From: an uncultured Bacilli bacterium
GTDB taxonomy: Bacteria > Bacillota_I > Bacilli_A > RF39 > UBA660
Length of the DNA stretch: 31,161 nt
NCBI GenBank assembly: GCA_944363995.1
Contig: CALVVV010000003.1
Coordinates: 1-31,161, forward strand
Reading direction: 5' to 3'
The number at the start of each line of letters is the position of its first letter. The first letter of the stretch is position 1. The translations under genes were made by a program, and so were the position numbers. The notes under the pieces are model-generated. The model ran no database searches. It had not been told where the DNA came from and saw only the letters and a list, made by a program, of their open reading frames with translations. Positions 7,245-15,102 of this stretch are shown here, piece by piece.

Positions 7245-9791
7245 ATGTTACAATTAAAAAAAATTACTAAAATATATGAAACTAATAATTTAAGTCAATT
7301 AGCATTAAATGAAGTTAGCATTAATTTTAGAAAAAATGAATTTGTTGCAATTTTAGGCCCATCAGGAAGTGGGAAAACAACTTTATTAAATATTATTGGT
7401 GGTTTAGATAAATATACGAAAGGTGATTTGATAATTAATGGCATTAGTACTAAAAAGTATGTTGACCATGATTGGGATATTTATCGTAATCATCGGATTG
7501 GATTTGTTTTTCAAAGTTATAATTTAATTCCCCACCAATCTGTTATTGCTAATGTAGAATTAGCTCTAACTTTATCAGGGGTTTCAAAAAACGAAAGAAG
7601 AAAAAAAGCTAAAGAAATTTTAACAAAGGTTGGTTTGGAAAAACATATTAATAAAAAACCAAACCAATTATCTGGTGGCCAAATGCAAAGAGTTGCTATT
7701 GCTAGAGCTTTAATTAATAATCCTGATATTTTACTAGCTGATGAACCAACAGGGGCATTGGATTCAAAAACAAGTGAACAAATTATGAATTTATTGCAAG
7801 AAGTAGCGAAAGATCGTTTAGTTATTATGGTTACTCATAATGCTGAATTAGCTAGTCAATATGCAACGAGAATAATTGAATTGAAAGATGGCTCTATAAT
7901 AAATGATAATAATGCTTATTTAGAAACGATTAAAGAAAGTAATAAAGAAAAAAATAAAAAAACAAATATGGCATTCCAAACGGCGTTATCTTTAAGTTTG
8001 AATAATTTAATGACTAAAAAAGGTCGAACATTTTTAACGGCTTTTGCTGGAAGTATTGGAATTATTGGAATTGCTTTAATTTTATCATTATCAAGTGGTG
8101 TACAAAATTATATTAATCGTGTTCAAGAAGAAACACTTACTTCTTATCCTTTAATGATTGAATCAAGTTCGATTGATTTGATGTCTTTTTTAGAAGAACA
8201 ACGTGATAATTTAGTTAATGTTGACCAAAATCAAGAAACTGATAAAATTTATTCAAATGATATTATTGTTGACACCTTATCAATTATGAGTAGCCAAATA
8301 AATAATAATAATTTAGAAGCATTTAAAACATATTTAGAATCTAATATTGATGATATTAAGGAATATACAACTGATATTAGTTATCAATATAATTTAGAAT
8401 TACAACTTTATAATGCTGATACAAATAATGGTATTATTCAAGTTAATCCTACTACTGTTTTAGAAAATATTGGTTATTCAAGTGATACTTCTTCAATAAT
8501 TATGAATGATGTTTTTACGGAAATGTTGGAAAATGCAGAAATGAATGAACAAATGTATCAAGTGATAACAGGAAGAATGCCTAAAAAATATAATGAAGTA
8601 GTTATTATGGTTAATGAAAACAACCAAATTAGCGATTATGCTTTATATGCTTTAGGATTAAAAAATCAAGATGAATTACAAGAAATGTTTGATAAATTAT
8701 CCAAAGGTGAAGAAATAATGACAGAACAAGTCAGTTATACTTTTGATGAAATTCTTAATTTATCTTTTAAATTATTATTAAATACAGATTATTATAGAAA
8801 AATAAATGGTATTTGGGTTGATAAAAGATCCGATGAAGAATATATGAAGCAAATAATAGATAAAGCAGAAACAATTAAAGTAGTTGGTATTATAAAACCC
8901 AATGAAAATTCTGCTGTAACAAATAGTTCTGTAGGTGGTGTTTTATATACTAAAGATTTGACCAATTATGTAATAAATAAAATAAATCAGGCTGAAATAG
9001 TTATAGAACAAAAAAACAATCCTAATGTAAATATAATTACAGGATTACCATTTAATAATGAAAAATTTGACATTAATAATTTAAGCGATGAACAAAAGCA
9101 ATTTTTAGCTTCATTATCACCAGAACAACTAGCGGATGTAATAGAAAGTTATCGTGAACAAGCCAATCTTACATATGAAAATATATTAACTAAATTAGGT
9201 GTTGTTGATTTTGATAAGCCATCTGCAATCTATATATATGCTAAAGATTTTAAATCAAAAGATGCTATTAAACAATTTATAACTGATTATAATACAATAC
9301 AAGAAGAAGAAGGGGTTGCTGAAAACATTATTAATTATAGTGATTTAGTTAGCTTATTAATGGATTCTGTTACTAATATAATTGATATAATTAGTTATGT
9401 TTTAATTAGTTTTGTTTCAATTTCTTTAATAGTTTCTAGTATAATGATTGGTATAATTACATATATTTCAGTTTTAGAAAGAACTAAAGAAATAGGTATA
9501 TTAAGGGCAATAGGTGCATCAAAAAAAGATATTTCACGAGTATTTAATGCTGAAACTTTAATTATTGGTCTATTTGCTGGTTTATTTGGTATTTTTATCA
9601 CTATATTATTGAATATTCCAATCAATTTAATAATTAGTAATTTAGCTAATATTAATAATTTAAGTTCTTTGCCTATAATTGGAGCAATCATTTTAATTTT
9701 TATTAGTGTGATACTTACTATGATTGGAGGCTTAATTCCAGCTAAAGTAGCTAGCAATAAAGACCCTGTCGAAGCATTAAGAACGGAATAG
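7245..9791 (+). CDS. MacB/FtsX-type ABC exporter, ATPase fused to permease
   Basis: An 848-residue fusion. Residues 1-220 are a LolD/MacB-type ATPase: Walker A GPSGSGKT (38-45), Q-loop VFQSYNLIP, signature LSGGQ (142-146), Walker B ILLADEP (162-168), switch His in MVTHN. A membrane helix follows at 263-283, then a large extracytoplasmic domain (about 290-700, rich in Asn and acidic residues), then three C-terminal helices with the FtsX-domain phrase ERTKEIGILRAIGASKKDI and the closing motif DPVEALRTE. MacB-type proteins act by mechanotransmission and export peptides, antibiotics or lipoproteins. This half-transporter must dimerise. The ribosome binding site is AGAAAGGTGATAG. No response regulator or sensor kinase of the Bce type is adjacent. 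Confidence 0.9.
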   Translation: MLQLKKITKIYETNNLSQLALNEVSINFRKNEFVAILGPSGSGKTTLLNIIGGLDKYTKGDLIINGISTKKYVDHDWDIYRNHRIGFVFQSYNLIPHQSVIANVELALTLSGVSKNERRKKAKEILTKVGLEKHINKKPNQLSGGQMQRVAIARALINNPDILLADEPTGALDSKTSEQIMNLLQEVAKDRLVIMVTHNAELASQYATRIIELKDGSIINDNNAYLETIKESNKEKNKKTNMAFQTALSLSLNNLMTKKGRTFLTAFAGSIGIIGIALILSLSSGVQNYINRVQEETLTSYPLMIESSSIDLMSFLEEQRDNLVNVDQNQETDKIYSNDIIVDTLSIMSSQINNNNLEAFKTYLESNIDDIKEYTTDISYQYNLELQLYNADTNNGIIQVNPTTVLENIGYSSDTSSIIMNDVFTEMLENAEMNEQMYQVITGRMPKKYNEVVIMVNENNQISDYALYALGLKNQDELQEMFDKLSKGEEIMTEQVSYTFDEILNLSFKLLLNTDYYRKINGIWVDKRSDEEYMKQIIDKAETIKVVGIIKPNENSAVTNSSVGGVLYTKDLTNYVINKINQAEIVIEQKNNPNVNIITGLPFNNEKFDINNLSDEQKQFLASLSPEQLADVIESYREQANLTYENILTKLGVVDFDKPSAIYIYAKDFKSKDAIKQFITDYNTIQEEEGVAENIINYSDLVSLLMDSVTNIIDIISYVLISFVSISLIVSSIMIGIITYISVLERTKEIGILRAIGASKKDISRVFNAETLIIGLFAGLFGIFITILLNIPINLIISNLANINNLSSLPIIGAIILIFISVILTMIGGLIPAKVASNKDPVEALRTE

Positions 9792-9832
9792 TTTAGTTTG
9801 AAAACCTTTTGTAAAATTGCTAATTTTTTTAA

Positions 9833-9861
9833 TTGACAATCGCAAATTATTATGCTAGAAT
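9833..9861 (+). promoter_or_regulatory. Strong promoter of the 9893 gene
   Basis: TTGACA (9833-9838), 17 bp, TAGAAT (9856-9861). It follows a weak hairpin with a run of seven T (about 9815-9831) that probably ends the exporter transcript. The predicted leader is about 25 nt. Confidence 0.8.
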
Positions 9862-9892
9862 AAAGAAAAATAGGAAGAATGGAGGCGTTGGA

Positions 9893-10312
9893 ATGAAAGA
9901 TACTTATGTTTTTGAATATGTAAATGAAAATGAATTTAGAAAATATGAAAGATCATTAAAAAAATATAATATGTTAGCATATAAAAAATTATATTTTTCA
10001 TTTTATCCCGCTTTCAAAGAAGGAAATTTTTTAGGTGAAATTGTTTCAACTAATTCAGAAACTAATACTAAAAATTATGAATTAAAGTTACCAACTGATA
10101 TAATGTTTTCTAAAGTTCATGGTGATATTAAATTACATTATACGGTTTATGAAGATAAGAAAATTGTGATGCTTGACAAAATTACTCCTGAGGGTATATT
10201 AGGTGAGGGACATCAGTCAGAATTAACTACGTATAAAGGTGTCATGATATCTAAAGAAAATCAAGAAAAAGATATATTTAAAATTAATTTATTAAAAATG
10301 TTACAAAAATAA
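9893..10312 (+). CDS. Orphan soluble protein
   Basis: I do not recognise this 139-residue protein (starts MKDTYVFEYVNENEFRKY). It has no signal peptide or membrane segment; the middle (GDIKLHYTVYEDKKIVMLDKITPEGIL) looks like alternating beta strands and the C-terminus like a helix. The start is the ATG at 9893, 7 bp after GGAGG. An in-frame TTG at 9833 is the -35 box of the promoter and cannot be the start. It is monocistronic, with a terminator about 130 bp downstream at 10441. Confidence 0.75.
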   Translation: MKDTYVFEYVNENEFRKYERSLKKYNMLAYKKLYFSFYPAFKEGNFLGEIVSTNSETNTKNYELKLPTDIMFSKVHGDIKLHYTVYEDKKIVMLDKITPEGILGEGHQSELTTYKGVMISKENQEKDIFKINLLKMLQK

Positions 10313-10440
10313 CCTAAAGATTAAATTTATTAATTATTTGCTGAAATTATAATATTAATTATAAGTAATATAAGTATAATAGTAAGTGATTCGTTCTGCT
10401 ATTGAAGCATACAATTAATTTATATTAGCAAAATTGACTT

Positions 10441-10475
10441 GTGAGTTTTTAAAATTAAGAAAAGCTCACTTTTTT
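10441..10475 (+). terminator. Rho-independent terminator
   Basis: GTGAGTTTTT (10441-10450) pairs with AAAAGCTCAC (10460-10469) through ten pairs, one a G-T, followed by six T. Confidence 0.75.
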
Positions 10476-10573
10476 GTTCAAACAATTTTTTGAACAAATA
10501 AATATTCCTCAATTTTAGTTTTTTTCAATCAAATTGTTACAGTTAATCATTATATATGGTGCATAAATATATT

Positions 10574-10598
10574 AAAAAAAATCATAAAATTTTTATGA
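10574..10598 (-). terminator. Terminator of the tRNA unit
   Basis: On the minus strand TCATAAAA pairs with TTTTATGA around 10582-10598 and is followed by eight T. It lies about 60 bp past the 3' end of tRNA-Leu(TAG). Confidence 0.7.
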
Positions 10599-10657
10599 CT
10601 TTTTAATTTTAACATTTTTATAACTTTATTTCAACATTTATAAAGTTTCTATCAATA

Positions 10658-10742
10658 TGGTGCGAGTGAAGGGACTTGAACCCCCATGCCATAAGGCGCT
10701 AGATCCTAAGTCTAGTGCGTCTGCCAATTTCGCCACACTCGC
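10658..10742 (-). tRNA. tRNA-Leu (anticodon TAG)
   Basis: Minus strand. Acceptor GCGAGTG pairs with CACTCGC, then A and an encoded CCA. Anticodon stem CTAGA/TCTAG with loop CTTAGGA gives TAG (complement at 10706-10708). A long variable arm (CGCCTTATGGCAT) confirms class II Leu. The T-arm is GGGGGTTCAAGTCCC. It is the second gene of a two-tRNA unit. Confidence 0.95.
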
Positions 10743-10748
10743 ATAAAG

Positions 10749-10825
10749 TGGTGGACCCTGTAGGACTCGAACCTACGACCGCCCGGTTATGAGCCGGATG
10801 CTCTAACCAACTGAGCTAAGGGTCC
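10749..10825 (-). tRNA. tRNA with CAT anticodon, probably tRNA-Ile2
   Basis: Minus strand, GGACCCT paired with AGGGTCC, A73 and encoded CCA; D-arm AGCTCAGTTGGTTAGAGC; anticodon loop CTCATAA; T-arm TAGGTTCGAGTCCTA. The body closely matches the Bacillus isoleucine tRNA whose C34 is changed to lysidine by TilS, and the C4-G69, C5-G68 pairs favoured by TilS are present. It would then read AUA, abundant in this genome. Elongator tRNA-Met is the alternative. Confidence 0.8.
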
Positions 10826-10845
10826 AAAATCAATTGGTCTTTTAA

Positions 10846-10874
10846 ATGATAACACATTTAAATAATTATTGCAA
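10846..10874 (-). promoter_or_regulatory. Promoter of the tRNA-Ile2/tRNA-Leu unit
   Basis: Minus strand: TTGCAA (10869-10874), 17 bp, TATCAT (10846-10851) with an extended TG. Transcription would begin about 15 bp before the first tRNA. Confidence 0.7.
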
Positions 10875-11150
10875 GTACTTTATAAAAAAAATCAATAAAA
10901 ATTTTTGATTAATTAGTAAAAATGTAAGTAACCAATATTTAAATAATTAGTGAAAATGTTGATTTAAAGAGTTATAATATCATAAATGTTAATATCATTT
11001 CTAATATTTATAAGTTAATTTTCAATTTAACTTTAATATATAATATTATTTTCAGTTATATGAATTTAATAGCAAAAGATATTATAGAATATTTATATGT
11101 CCTTTTTAATAGTTAAATATTGTGATTTAAATCAACTAAACAATAGCAAT
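10875..11150. other. AT-rich spacer
   Basis: No gene, RNA or strong signal is seen. Two near-copies of AATTAGTRAAAATGT lie near 10911 and 10949; they are probably chance in such AT-rich sequence. Confidence 0.4.
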
Positions 11151-11179
11151 TTGACAAAATAAAACTTTTGTGATAGTAT
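11151..11179 (+). promoter_or_regulatory. Promoter of J-like gene, twin of the one at 15973
   Basis: TTGACA (11151-11156), 17 bp, extended TGaTAGTAT (-10 at 11174-11179). The spacer contains ACAAA-N8-TTTGT (11154-11171). The whole segment down to the GGGGG ribosome binding site resembles that before the 16032 gene. Confidence 0.8.
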
Positions 11180-11210
11180 ATAAGCCAATCAGAAAGAGGG
11201 GGAATTTATT

Positions 11211-12389
11211 ATGAAAAATTATTATCATATTTTAGGTGTAAGGGAAAATGCTACACAAGCTGAAATTACTGATGCATACTATTTGGCTAAACAAAAATGT
11301 ACAGATAAAAATGAATTAAGAGATATAGAAGAAGCTTATTATAATTTAGGAACAGTGGCTAGAAGAAAAACTTATGACAAAGAAATGTTTGCTGATGCAG
11401 AGGATTTTGAATATGAAACTGATAATATTGAACAAACTGAAGAGTTAGAAACACCAAATTACAAATTAAAAATATCTGAAAATGCTAAGGAGTTCTTTAA
11501 AAAGAATAAAACTAGATTAATTGCTGGTACTTTAGTTGTTGGAGGGTTAGTTGTCGGTTATTTAATAGGAAAAGCTACTATTCCAGATACAAATACACCA
11601 CAAGATTTAACTTCTACAACTTCTGATACTAATAGCTTTGTTTCTTCTGAAGCAGAAAAAAATGATGAGCAACAGTTAACTGAGCCTGCTTTAAATTCTG
11701 ATAATTTTTCCGAAAAGGTAGAAGAAATATTATTAGATAATCAGAATAAAGGATTGGATATTGATCCAACATTTATTAAATCTGCATTATTTATTACCAA
11801 TATTGATGTTTTAACACAAGAAGATATAAAGAATTTATATGGTACTGATTTAAATATAATTGAAGAAATTCAAAATATGTATAATTATACTTCAGCAGTT
11901 GGAACACATAATAATAATGTTGCATTAAATCAGAAACAAGGAAAATATATTAAATTATCAGATTTAGCATATGATGAAGAAGATAAGATGTTACTTCAAG
12001 AATTAGATGTTGAATTTGTTAATTTAGTTGATAAATTAAATAAAGGTGAAATGACTAATGAAGAATATCAAATGTCATTTGAGTACATTAAAGAATTTTA
12101 CACAGGTTTTGGTAATTTAAACTTAGCTGATCATAGTTATTCTATTTATTCATTAACTAGTGGTGGTGGTTTGTTAGCAGAACAGTATTGGCCTATGTTT
12201 TCTGTAAAATATGCTTCTAGTGATTTTTTAAGCGAACAGAATCAACTTGACATTAAATCATTGTCTGATGGAATTGACGGTAGCGATGCAGTTGTTAACG
12301 GCTCAAGATGGTTAGGTGCTATTGTTAATCATGAATCATTAAATTGTTTAGATGAAGAAGCAGATAAAACTTTAACAAAGACGCAGTAA
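11211..12389 (+). CDS. Membrane-anchored protein with degenerate J-domain
   Basis: A 392-residue protein in three parts. Residues 1-60 look like a DnaJ J-domain (MKNYYHILGV, a helix II, EEAYYNLGTVARRKTYDKEM), but the HPD tripeptide that stimulates DnaK is missing; CTDKNE stands in its place. Residues 61-100 are acidic then basic, 103-120 form one membrane helix (LIAGTLVVGGLVVGYLIG), and the remaining 270 residues are probably outside, beginning with a Ser/Thr/Asn-rich linker. I do not recognise the outer domain. Topology by charge is N-inside. The last 67 codons (from Tyr326) and the terminator are repeated exactly at 12765-13008. A GGGGG ribosome binding site precedes the ATG. The role is unknown; without HPD, classical co-chaperone action is unlikely. 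Confidence 0.75.
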   Translation: MKNYYHILGVRENATQAEITDAYYLAKQKCTDKNELRDIEEAYYNLGTVARRKTYDKEMFADAEDFEYETDNIEQTEELETPNYKLKISENAKEFFKKNKTRLIAGTLVVGGLVVGYLIGKATIPDTNTPQDLTSTTSDTNSFVSSEAEKNDEQQLTEPALNSDNFSEKVEEILLDNQNKGLDIDPTFIKSALFITNIDVLTQEDIKNLYGTDLNIIEEIQNMYNYTSAVGTHNNNVALNQKQGKYIKLSDLAYDEEDKMLLQELDVEFVNLVDKLNKGEMTNEEYQMSFEYIKEFYTGFGNLNLADHSYSIYSLTSGGGLLAEQYWPMFSVKYASSDFLSEQNQLDIKSLSDGIDGSDAVVNGSRWLGAIVNHESLNCLDEEADKTLTKTQ

Positions 12390-12428
12390 TGCGTTTTTTG
12401 TTTTATTTTAAATTTCTTGTGATATAAT
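12185..12428 (+). repeat. 244-bp direct repeat, copy 1
   Basis: Covers the last 67 codons of the J-like gene, its terminator and a -10 box (GATATAAT). By direct reading it is identical, base for base, to 12765-13008, 580 bp downstream. Confidence 0.95.
12377..12398 (+). terminator. J-like gene terminator with stop codon in loop
   Basis: AAAGACGCA (12377-12385) pairs with TGCGTTTTT (12390-12398, one G-T) around a GTAA loop that carries the TAA stop; more T follow. Confidence 0.8.
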
Positions 12429-12434
12429 CTTGGG

Positions 12435-12758
12435 TTTGACAGTTAAAGCTTAAAAAAACCTCGCAATCCCTTTATTTATGGGCGATTATGAGGTTTTAAA
12501 AACTTGCGTACTTGTAGTTTTTTTTGCACAACTCAGAAAAAATAAAAATTTTCTAAGTGTATAGTTGTGAAAGCCTATATTTACTGTATTTTCTGAAAAT
12601 TTATATGATGTGATTCTTTATCATCTAATACTAGTATATAGTATAATTCTTTATAAGTCAATAGTAAAATAAGTACGGTAAGTACGCACAATTTAAATTT
12701 GGAGCAAACCGTTATAATATAAGGCCAAAGTATGTAAAAAAAAATATAAAGTGTCAAA
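12435..12758. mobile_element. 324-bp hairpin-rich element, MITE-like
   Basis: The segment between the 244-bp repeats starts TTTGACA and ends TGTCAAA, and CTTGGG flanks it on both sides (12429-12434, 12759-12764), as a target duplication would. Inside are a strong hairpin, AAAACCTC (12455-12462) with GAGGTTTT (12490-12497) plus inner pairs, which on the minus strand ends in seven T like a terminator; a second hairpin, CACAACT (12527-12533) with AGTTGTG (12563-12569) and AGAAAA/TTTTCT inside it; and GCGTACTT (12506-12513) with AAGTACGC (12680-12687) enclosing the second hairpin. No ORF of note. It may be a non-autonomous insertion or a structured RNA. Confidence 0.5.
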
Positions 12759-12764
12759 CTTGGG

Positions 12765-12969
12765 GTATTGGCCTATGTTTTCTGTAAAATATGCTTCTAG
12801 TGATTTTTTAAGCGAACAGAATCAACTTGACATTAAATCATTGTCTGATGGAATTGACGGTAGCGATGCAGTTGTTAACGGCTCAAGATGGTTAGGTGCT
12901 ATTGTTAATCATGAATCATTAAATTGTTTAGATGAAGAAGCAGATAAAACTTTAACAAAGACGCAGTAA
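12765..12969 (+). pseudogene. Orphan C-terminal fragment of J-like gene
   Basis: Encodes the last 67 residues (YWPMFSVKYA to LTKTQ) without the J-domain, membrane helix or most of the outer domain. An in-frame GTG at 12751 lies in the end of the intervening element and has no ribosome binding site. The identical terminator follows at 12957-12978. It is a by-product of the duplication and probably not translated. Confidence 0.8.
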
Positions 12970-12978
12970 TGCGTTTTT
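12957..12978 (+). terminator. Second copy of the J-like terminator
   Basis: Same hairpin as at 12377-12398. It would stop transcription from the left before cysS. Confidence 0.75.
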
Positions 12979-12999
12979 TGTTTTATTTTAAATTTCTTG

Positions 13000-13008
13000 T
13001 GATATAAT
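13000..13008 (+). promoter_or_regulatory. Extended -10 promoter of cysS
   Basis: TGATATAAT with no clear -35. The start of transcription falls almost on the AAGGTGAT ribosome binding site. A second, unproductive copy lies at 12420-12428. Confidence 0.65.
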
Positions 13009-13027
13009 ATTATTAAGGTGATTATGG

Positions 13028-14419
13028 ATGAAATTATATAATACATTAAATAAAAAAATTGAAGAATTCATTCCAAATAATAAAGATTTAGTAACTTTAT
13101 ATACTTGTGGTCCAACTGTATATCATTATGCACATATTGGCAATTTAAGAACTTATATCTTTGAAGATATCTTAGAAAAAGGATTAAATTATAATGGTTA
13201 TAATGTTAAAAGATGTATGAATATAACTGATGTTGGGCATATGTCTAGTGACGCTGATATAGGCGAAGATAAAATGATAAAAGGGGCTATAAGAGAACAT
13301 AAAACGGTTTATGAAATAGCCGAATTTTACACAAAAGCATTTTTTGAAGATTGTCAAAAATTAAATATTAAAAAACCAGAAATAATTGAAAAAGCGTCAA
13401 ATCATATTGACCTATATATAAAAATAATAAAAAAATTATTAGATACAGGGTTTGCTTACATTTCAAACGGTAATGTTTATTTTGATATTTCTAAAACAAA
13501 TGACTATTATAAATTATCTGGTAAAAATTCTGATGAATTAATAATTGGTGCTCGAGCAGATGTTATGGAAGATAAATATAAAAAAAATCCATATGATTTT
13601 GGTTTATGGTTTACTGTTAGTAAATTTGAAAATCAAGCAATGAAATGGGATAGTCCTTGGGGAATTGGGTATCCTGGCTGGCATATTGAGTGTTCCGGTT
13701 TAGCTATTAATTATTTAGGGAAAAAATTAGATATTCATTGTGGTGGGGTTGATAATATATTTCCTCACCATACTAATGAAATAGCCCAATCAGAAGCTTA
13801 TTTAGGTCATAAATGGTGTAATTATTGGTTACATGGTGAACATTTAAATGATGAAACAGGTAAAATGAGCAAAAGTAAAGGTGATTTTTTAACTGTATCA
13901 TTATTGGAAAGCAAAGGATATAATCCTTTAGCTTATAGATTTTTTTGTCTTCAATCACATTATCGTAATCAGTTAGTATTTAGTTATGAAGCATTAGATA
14001 AAGCAACTAATACTTATAATAAATTATTAAATAAAATTAAAAATATCGAAGTTGAAGGTACTGTTGATGATAATATTATTAAAAAATATCAAGATAAATT
14101 TAAAGAGGCAATTAATAATGATTTAAATACTTCATTAATGTTAACTTGTTTATATGATGTTTTAAAAGAAAATACATCAGGTAATACAAAATTAGAAATA
14201 ATTAAAGATTATGATAAAGTTTTATCGTTAGATTTATTAAAAAAAGAAAAAGAATTAGATAATGAATTAATAAAATATATTAATGAAAAAATATTAGAAA
14301 GATCTTTAGCTAAACAAAACAAAAATTATGAATTAGCTGATAAAATCAGGAAAGAACTAGAAAGTAAAAATATTATAATAAAGGATACTCGCGAGGGTAC
14401 AAAATATGAGGTGAAATAA
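13028..14419 (+). CDS. cysS: Cysteine--tRNA ligase
   Basis: Class I synthetase that charges tRNA-Cys, zinc-dependent and ATP-driven. The 463-residue protein has the zinc Cys in YTCGPTVYHYAHIGN (Cys27; HIGN at 36-39 is the HIGH motif), GWHIECSGLA and HCGGVDNIFPHHTNE with further zinc ligands, and KMSKS at 279-283. The C-terminal helical anticodon region is complete. Length is normal. The AAGGTGATT site fixes the ATG at 13028. No T-box leader is present: the leader is only about 13 nt. Its stop codon overlaps the next gene (TAATG). In Bacillus cysS is followed by mrnC; here a zinc peptidase takes that place. Confidence 0.97.
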   Translation: MKLYNTLNKKIEEFIPNNKDLVTLYTCGPTVYHYAHIGNLRTYIFEDILEKGLNYNGYNVKRCMNITDVGHMSSDADIGEDKMIKGAIREHKTVYEIAEFYTKAFFEDCQKLNIKKPEIIEKASNHIDLYIKIIKKLLDTGFAYISNGNVYFDISKTNDYYKLSGKNSDELIIGARADVMEDKYKKNPYDFGLWFTVSKFENQAMKWDSPWGIGYPGWHIECSGLAINYLGKKLDIHCGGVDNIFPHHTNEIAQSEAYLGHKWCNYWLHGEHLNDETGKMSKSKGDFLTVSLLESKGYNPLAYRFFCLQSHYRNQLVFSYEALDKATNTYNKLLNKIKNIEVEGTVDDNIIKKYQDKFKEAINNDLNTSLMLTCLYDVLKENTSGNTKLEIIKDYDKVLSLDLLKKEKELDNELIKYINEKILERSLAKQNKNYELADKIRKELESKNIIIKDTREGTKYEVK

Positions 14420-15102
14420 TGGAAGATATAATAATATTTTATGGATTAGCTATATTAGGATTTGTTATTGTTATTTGGGCACAAATAAATATCAATAATA
14501 ATTACCGAAAATATCAACAATTTAAAATAAAAAAGGGAATATCAGGACAAGAAATAGCAAGAAAAATTTTAGATGCAAACGGTTTGAATGACATCCATAT
14601 TGTAGAAACTCAAGGGGATTTAACAGATCATTATGATCCAAAAAGAAAGGTCATTAGATTATCACATGCAATATTTCATGAAGATTCAATTTCATCAGTT
14701 GGTGTTGCTGCACACGAATGTGGGCATGCTATTCAAGATAAAGAAGGATATAATTTTATGAAAATAAGGTCAGCCTTAGTACCTTTTGTTAATTTTGTGT
14801 CATATTTAGGTTATTTAGGCTTAATTATTTCTATAATAGGTGGAATAACTGGATATTTGAAAATAAGCATATTAATTTTATTGGTAACTATATTATTTCA
14901 ATTAGTAACTTTACCAGTAGAATTTGATGCATCAAAAAGAGCTAAAGAACAATTAATAAAATTGAATTTAATTGATGAGGAAGAACACGATCAAATAAGT
15001 AAAGTTTTATTTGCTGCCGCTATGACTTATGTTGCTGGTTTAATATCAAATTTGTTACAACTTTTAAGATTAGTTATATTATTAAATGGTCGCGATGATT
15101 GA
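14419..15102 (+). CDS. Zinc metallopeptidase, YugP type
   Basis: Membrane protein of 227 residues with an N-terminal helix (6-22), the metallopeptidase motif HECGH at 99-103 in SVGVAAHECGHAIQD, two further helices near 120-165, and the family phrase LPVEFDASKRA after them. A last helix follows at about 195-222. This order matches YugP (neutral zinc metallopeptidase, membrane type), whose substrates are not well known. GAGGTGAAATA precedes the ATG, which overlaps the cysS stop. Its end overlaps truB by 8 bp, so the three genes form one coupled run. Confidence 0.9.
   Translation: MEDIIIFYGLAILGFVIVIWAQININNNYRKYQQFKIKKGISGQEIARKILDANGLNDIHIVETQGDLTDHYDPKRKVIRLSHAIFHEDSISSVGVAAHECGHAIQDKEGYNFMKIRSALVPFVNFVSYLGYLGLIISIIGGITGYLKISILILLVTILFQLVTLPVEFDASKRAKEQLIKLNLIDEEEHDQISKVLFAAAMTYVAGLISNLLQLLRLVILLNGRDD

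Larger units (their letters stand above)
10313..10657. other. Non-coding gap with hairpins
   Basis: No gene is supported. A TATAAT at 10375-10380 with only a weak -35 could start a short RNA of about 90 nt that would end at the 10441 terminator, but it may equally be the 3' untranslated part of the 9893 gene. A 9-bp inverted repeat, TTGTTCAAA (10474-10482) with TTTGAACAA (10489-10497), follows that terminator. The rest is AT-rich, with the minus-strand tRNA terminator at 10574-10598. Confidence 0.5.
12765..13008 (+). repeat. 244-bp direct repeat, copy 2
   Basis: Exact copy of 12185-12428. Its last bases provide the extended -10 box of cysS, so this copy stands in the position expected for the ancestral intergenic region. 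Confidence 0.95.

Noticed and set aside
9395..9757. Long minus-strand open frame within the fused exporter gene
   Set aside because: It is antisense to the FtsX-domain helices of a well-supported gene and has hydrophobic composition by complementarity only.
7245..9791. Bce-type antimicrobial peptide resistance module with the downstream two-component system
   Set aside because: The exporter is one fused polypeptide without the typical BceB layout, and the regulator and kinase are 14 kb away.
9833..9892. In-frame TTG start 60 bp before the ATG of the 9893 gene
   Set aside because: The TTG is the first half of a TTGACA -35 box with TAGAAT 17 bp downstream, and GGAGG sits just before the ATG at 9893.
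10387..10475. Small regulatory RNA ending at the 10441 terminator
   Set aside because: The -10 box has no credible -35 and the segment may just be the 3' end of the 9893 transcript; not enough to annotate as an RNA gene.
12429..12764. CRISPR array or tracr-like RNA in the region between repeats
   Set aside because: There are only two long repeats, no short regular repeat-spacer pattern and no cas gene nearby.
12751..12969. A separate 72-residue gene starting at GTG 12751
   Set aside because: It has no ribosome binding site, its first codons are the end of the intervening element, and the rest is an exact copy of the J-like gene's 3' end.
13009..13027. T-box riboswitch for cysS
   Set aside because: The leader after the -10 box is only about 13 nt; no T-box sequence or antiterminator is present.
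4163..15102. Mycoplasma-type code with TGA as Trp
   Set aside because: TGA ends rseP, the YugP-like peptidase and the Gx-family gene at the expected family lengths, and Trp residues in conserved motifs are all TGG.
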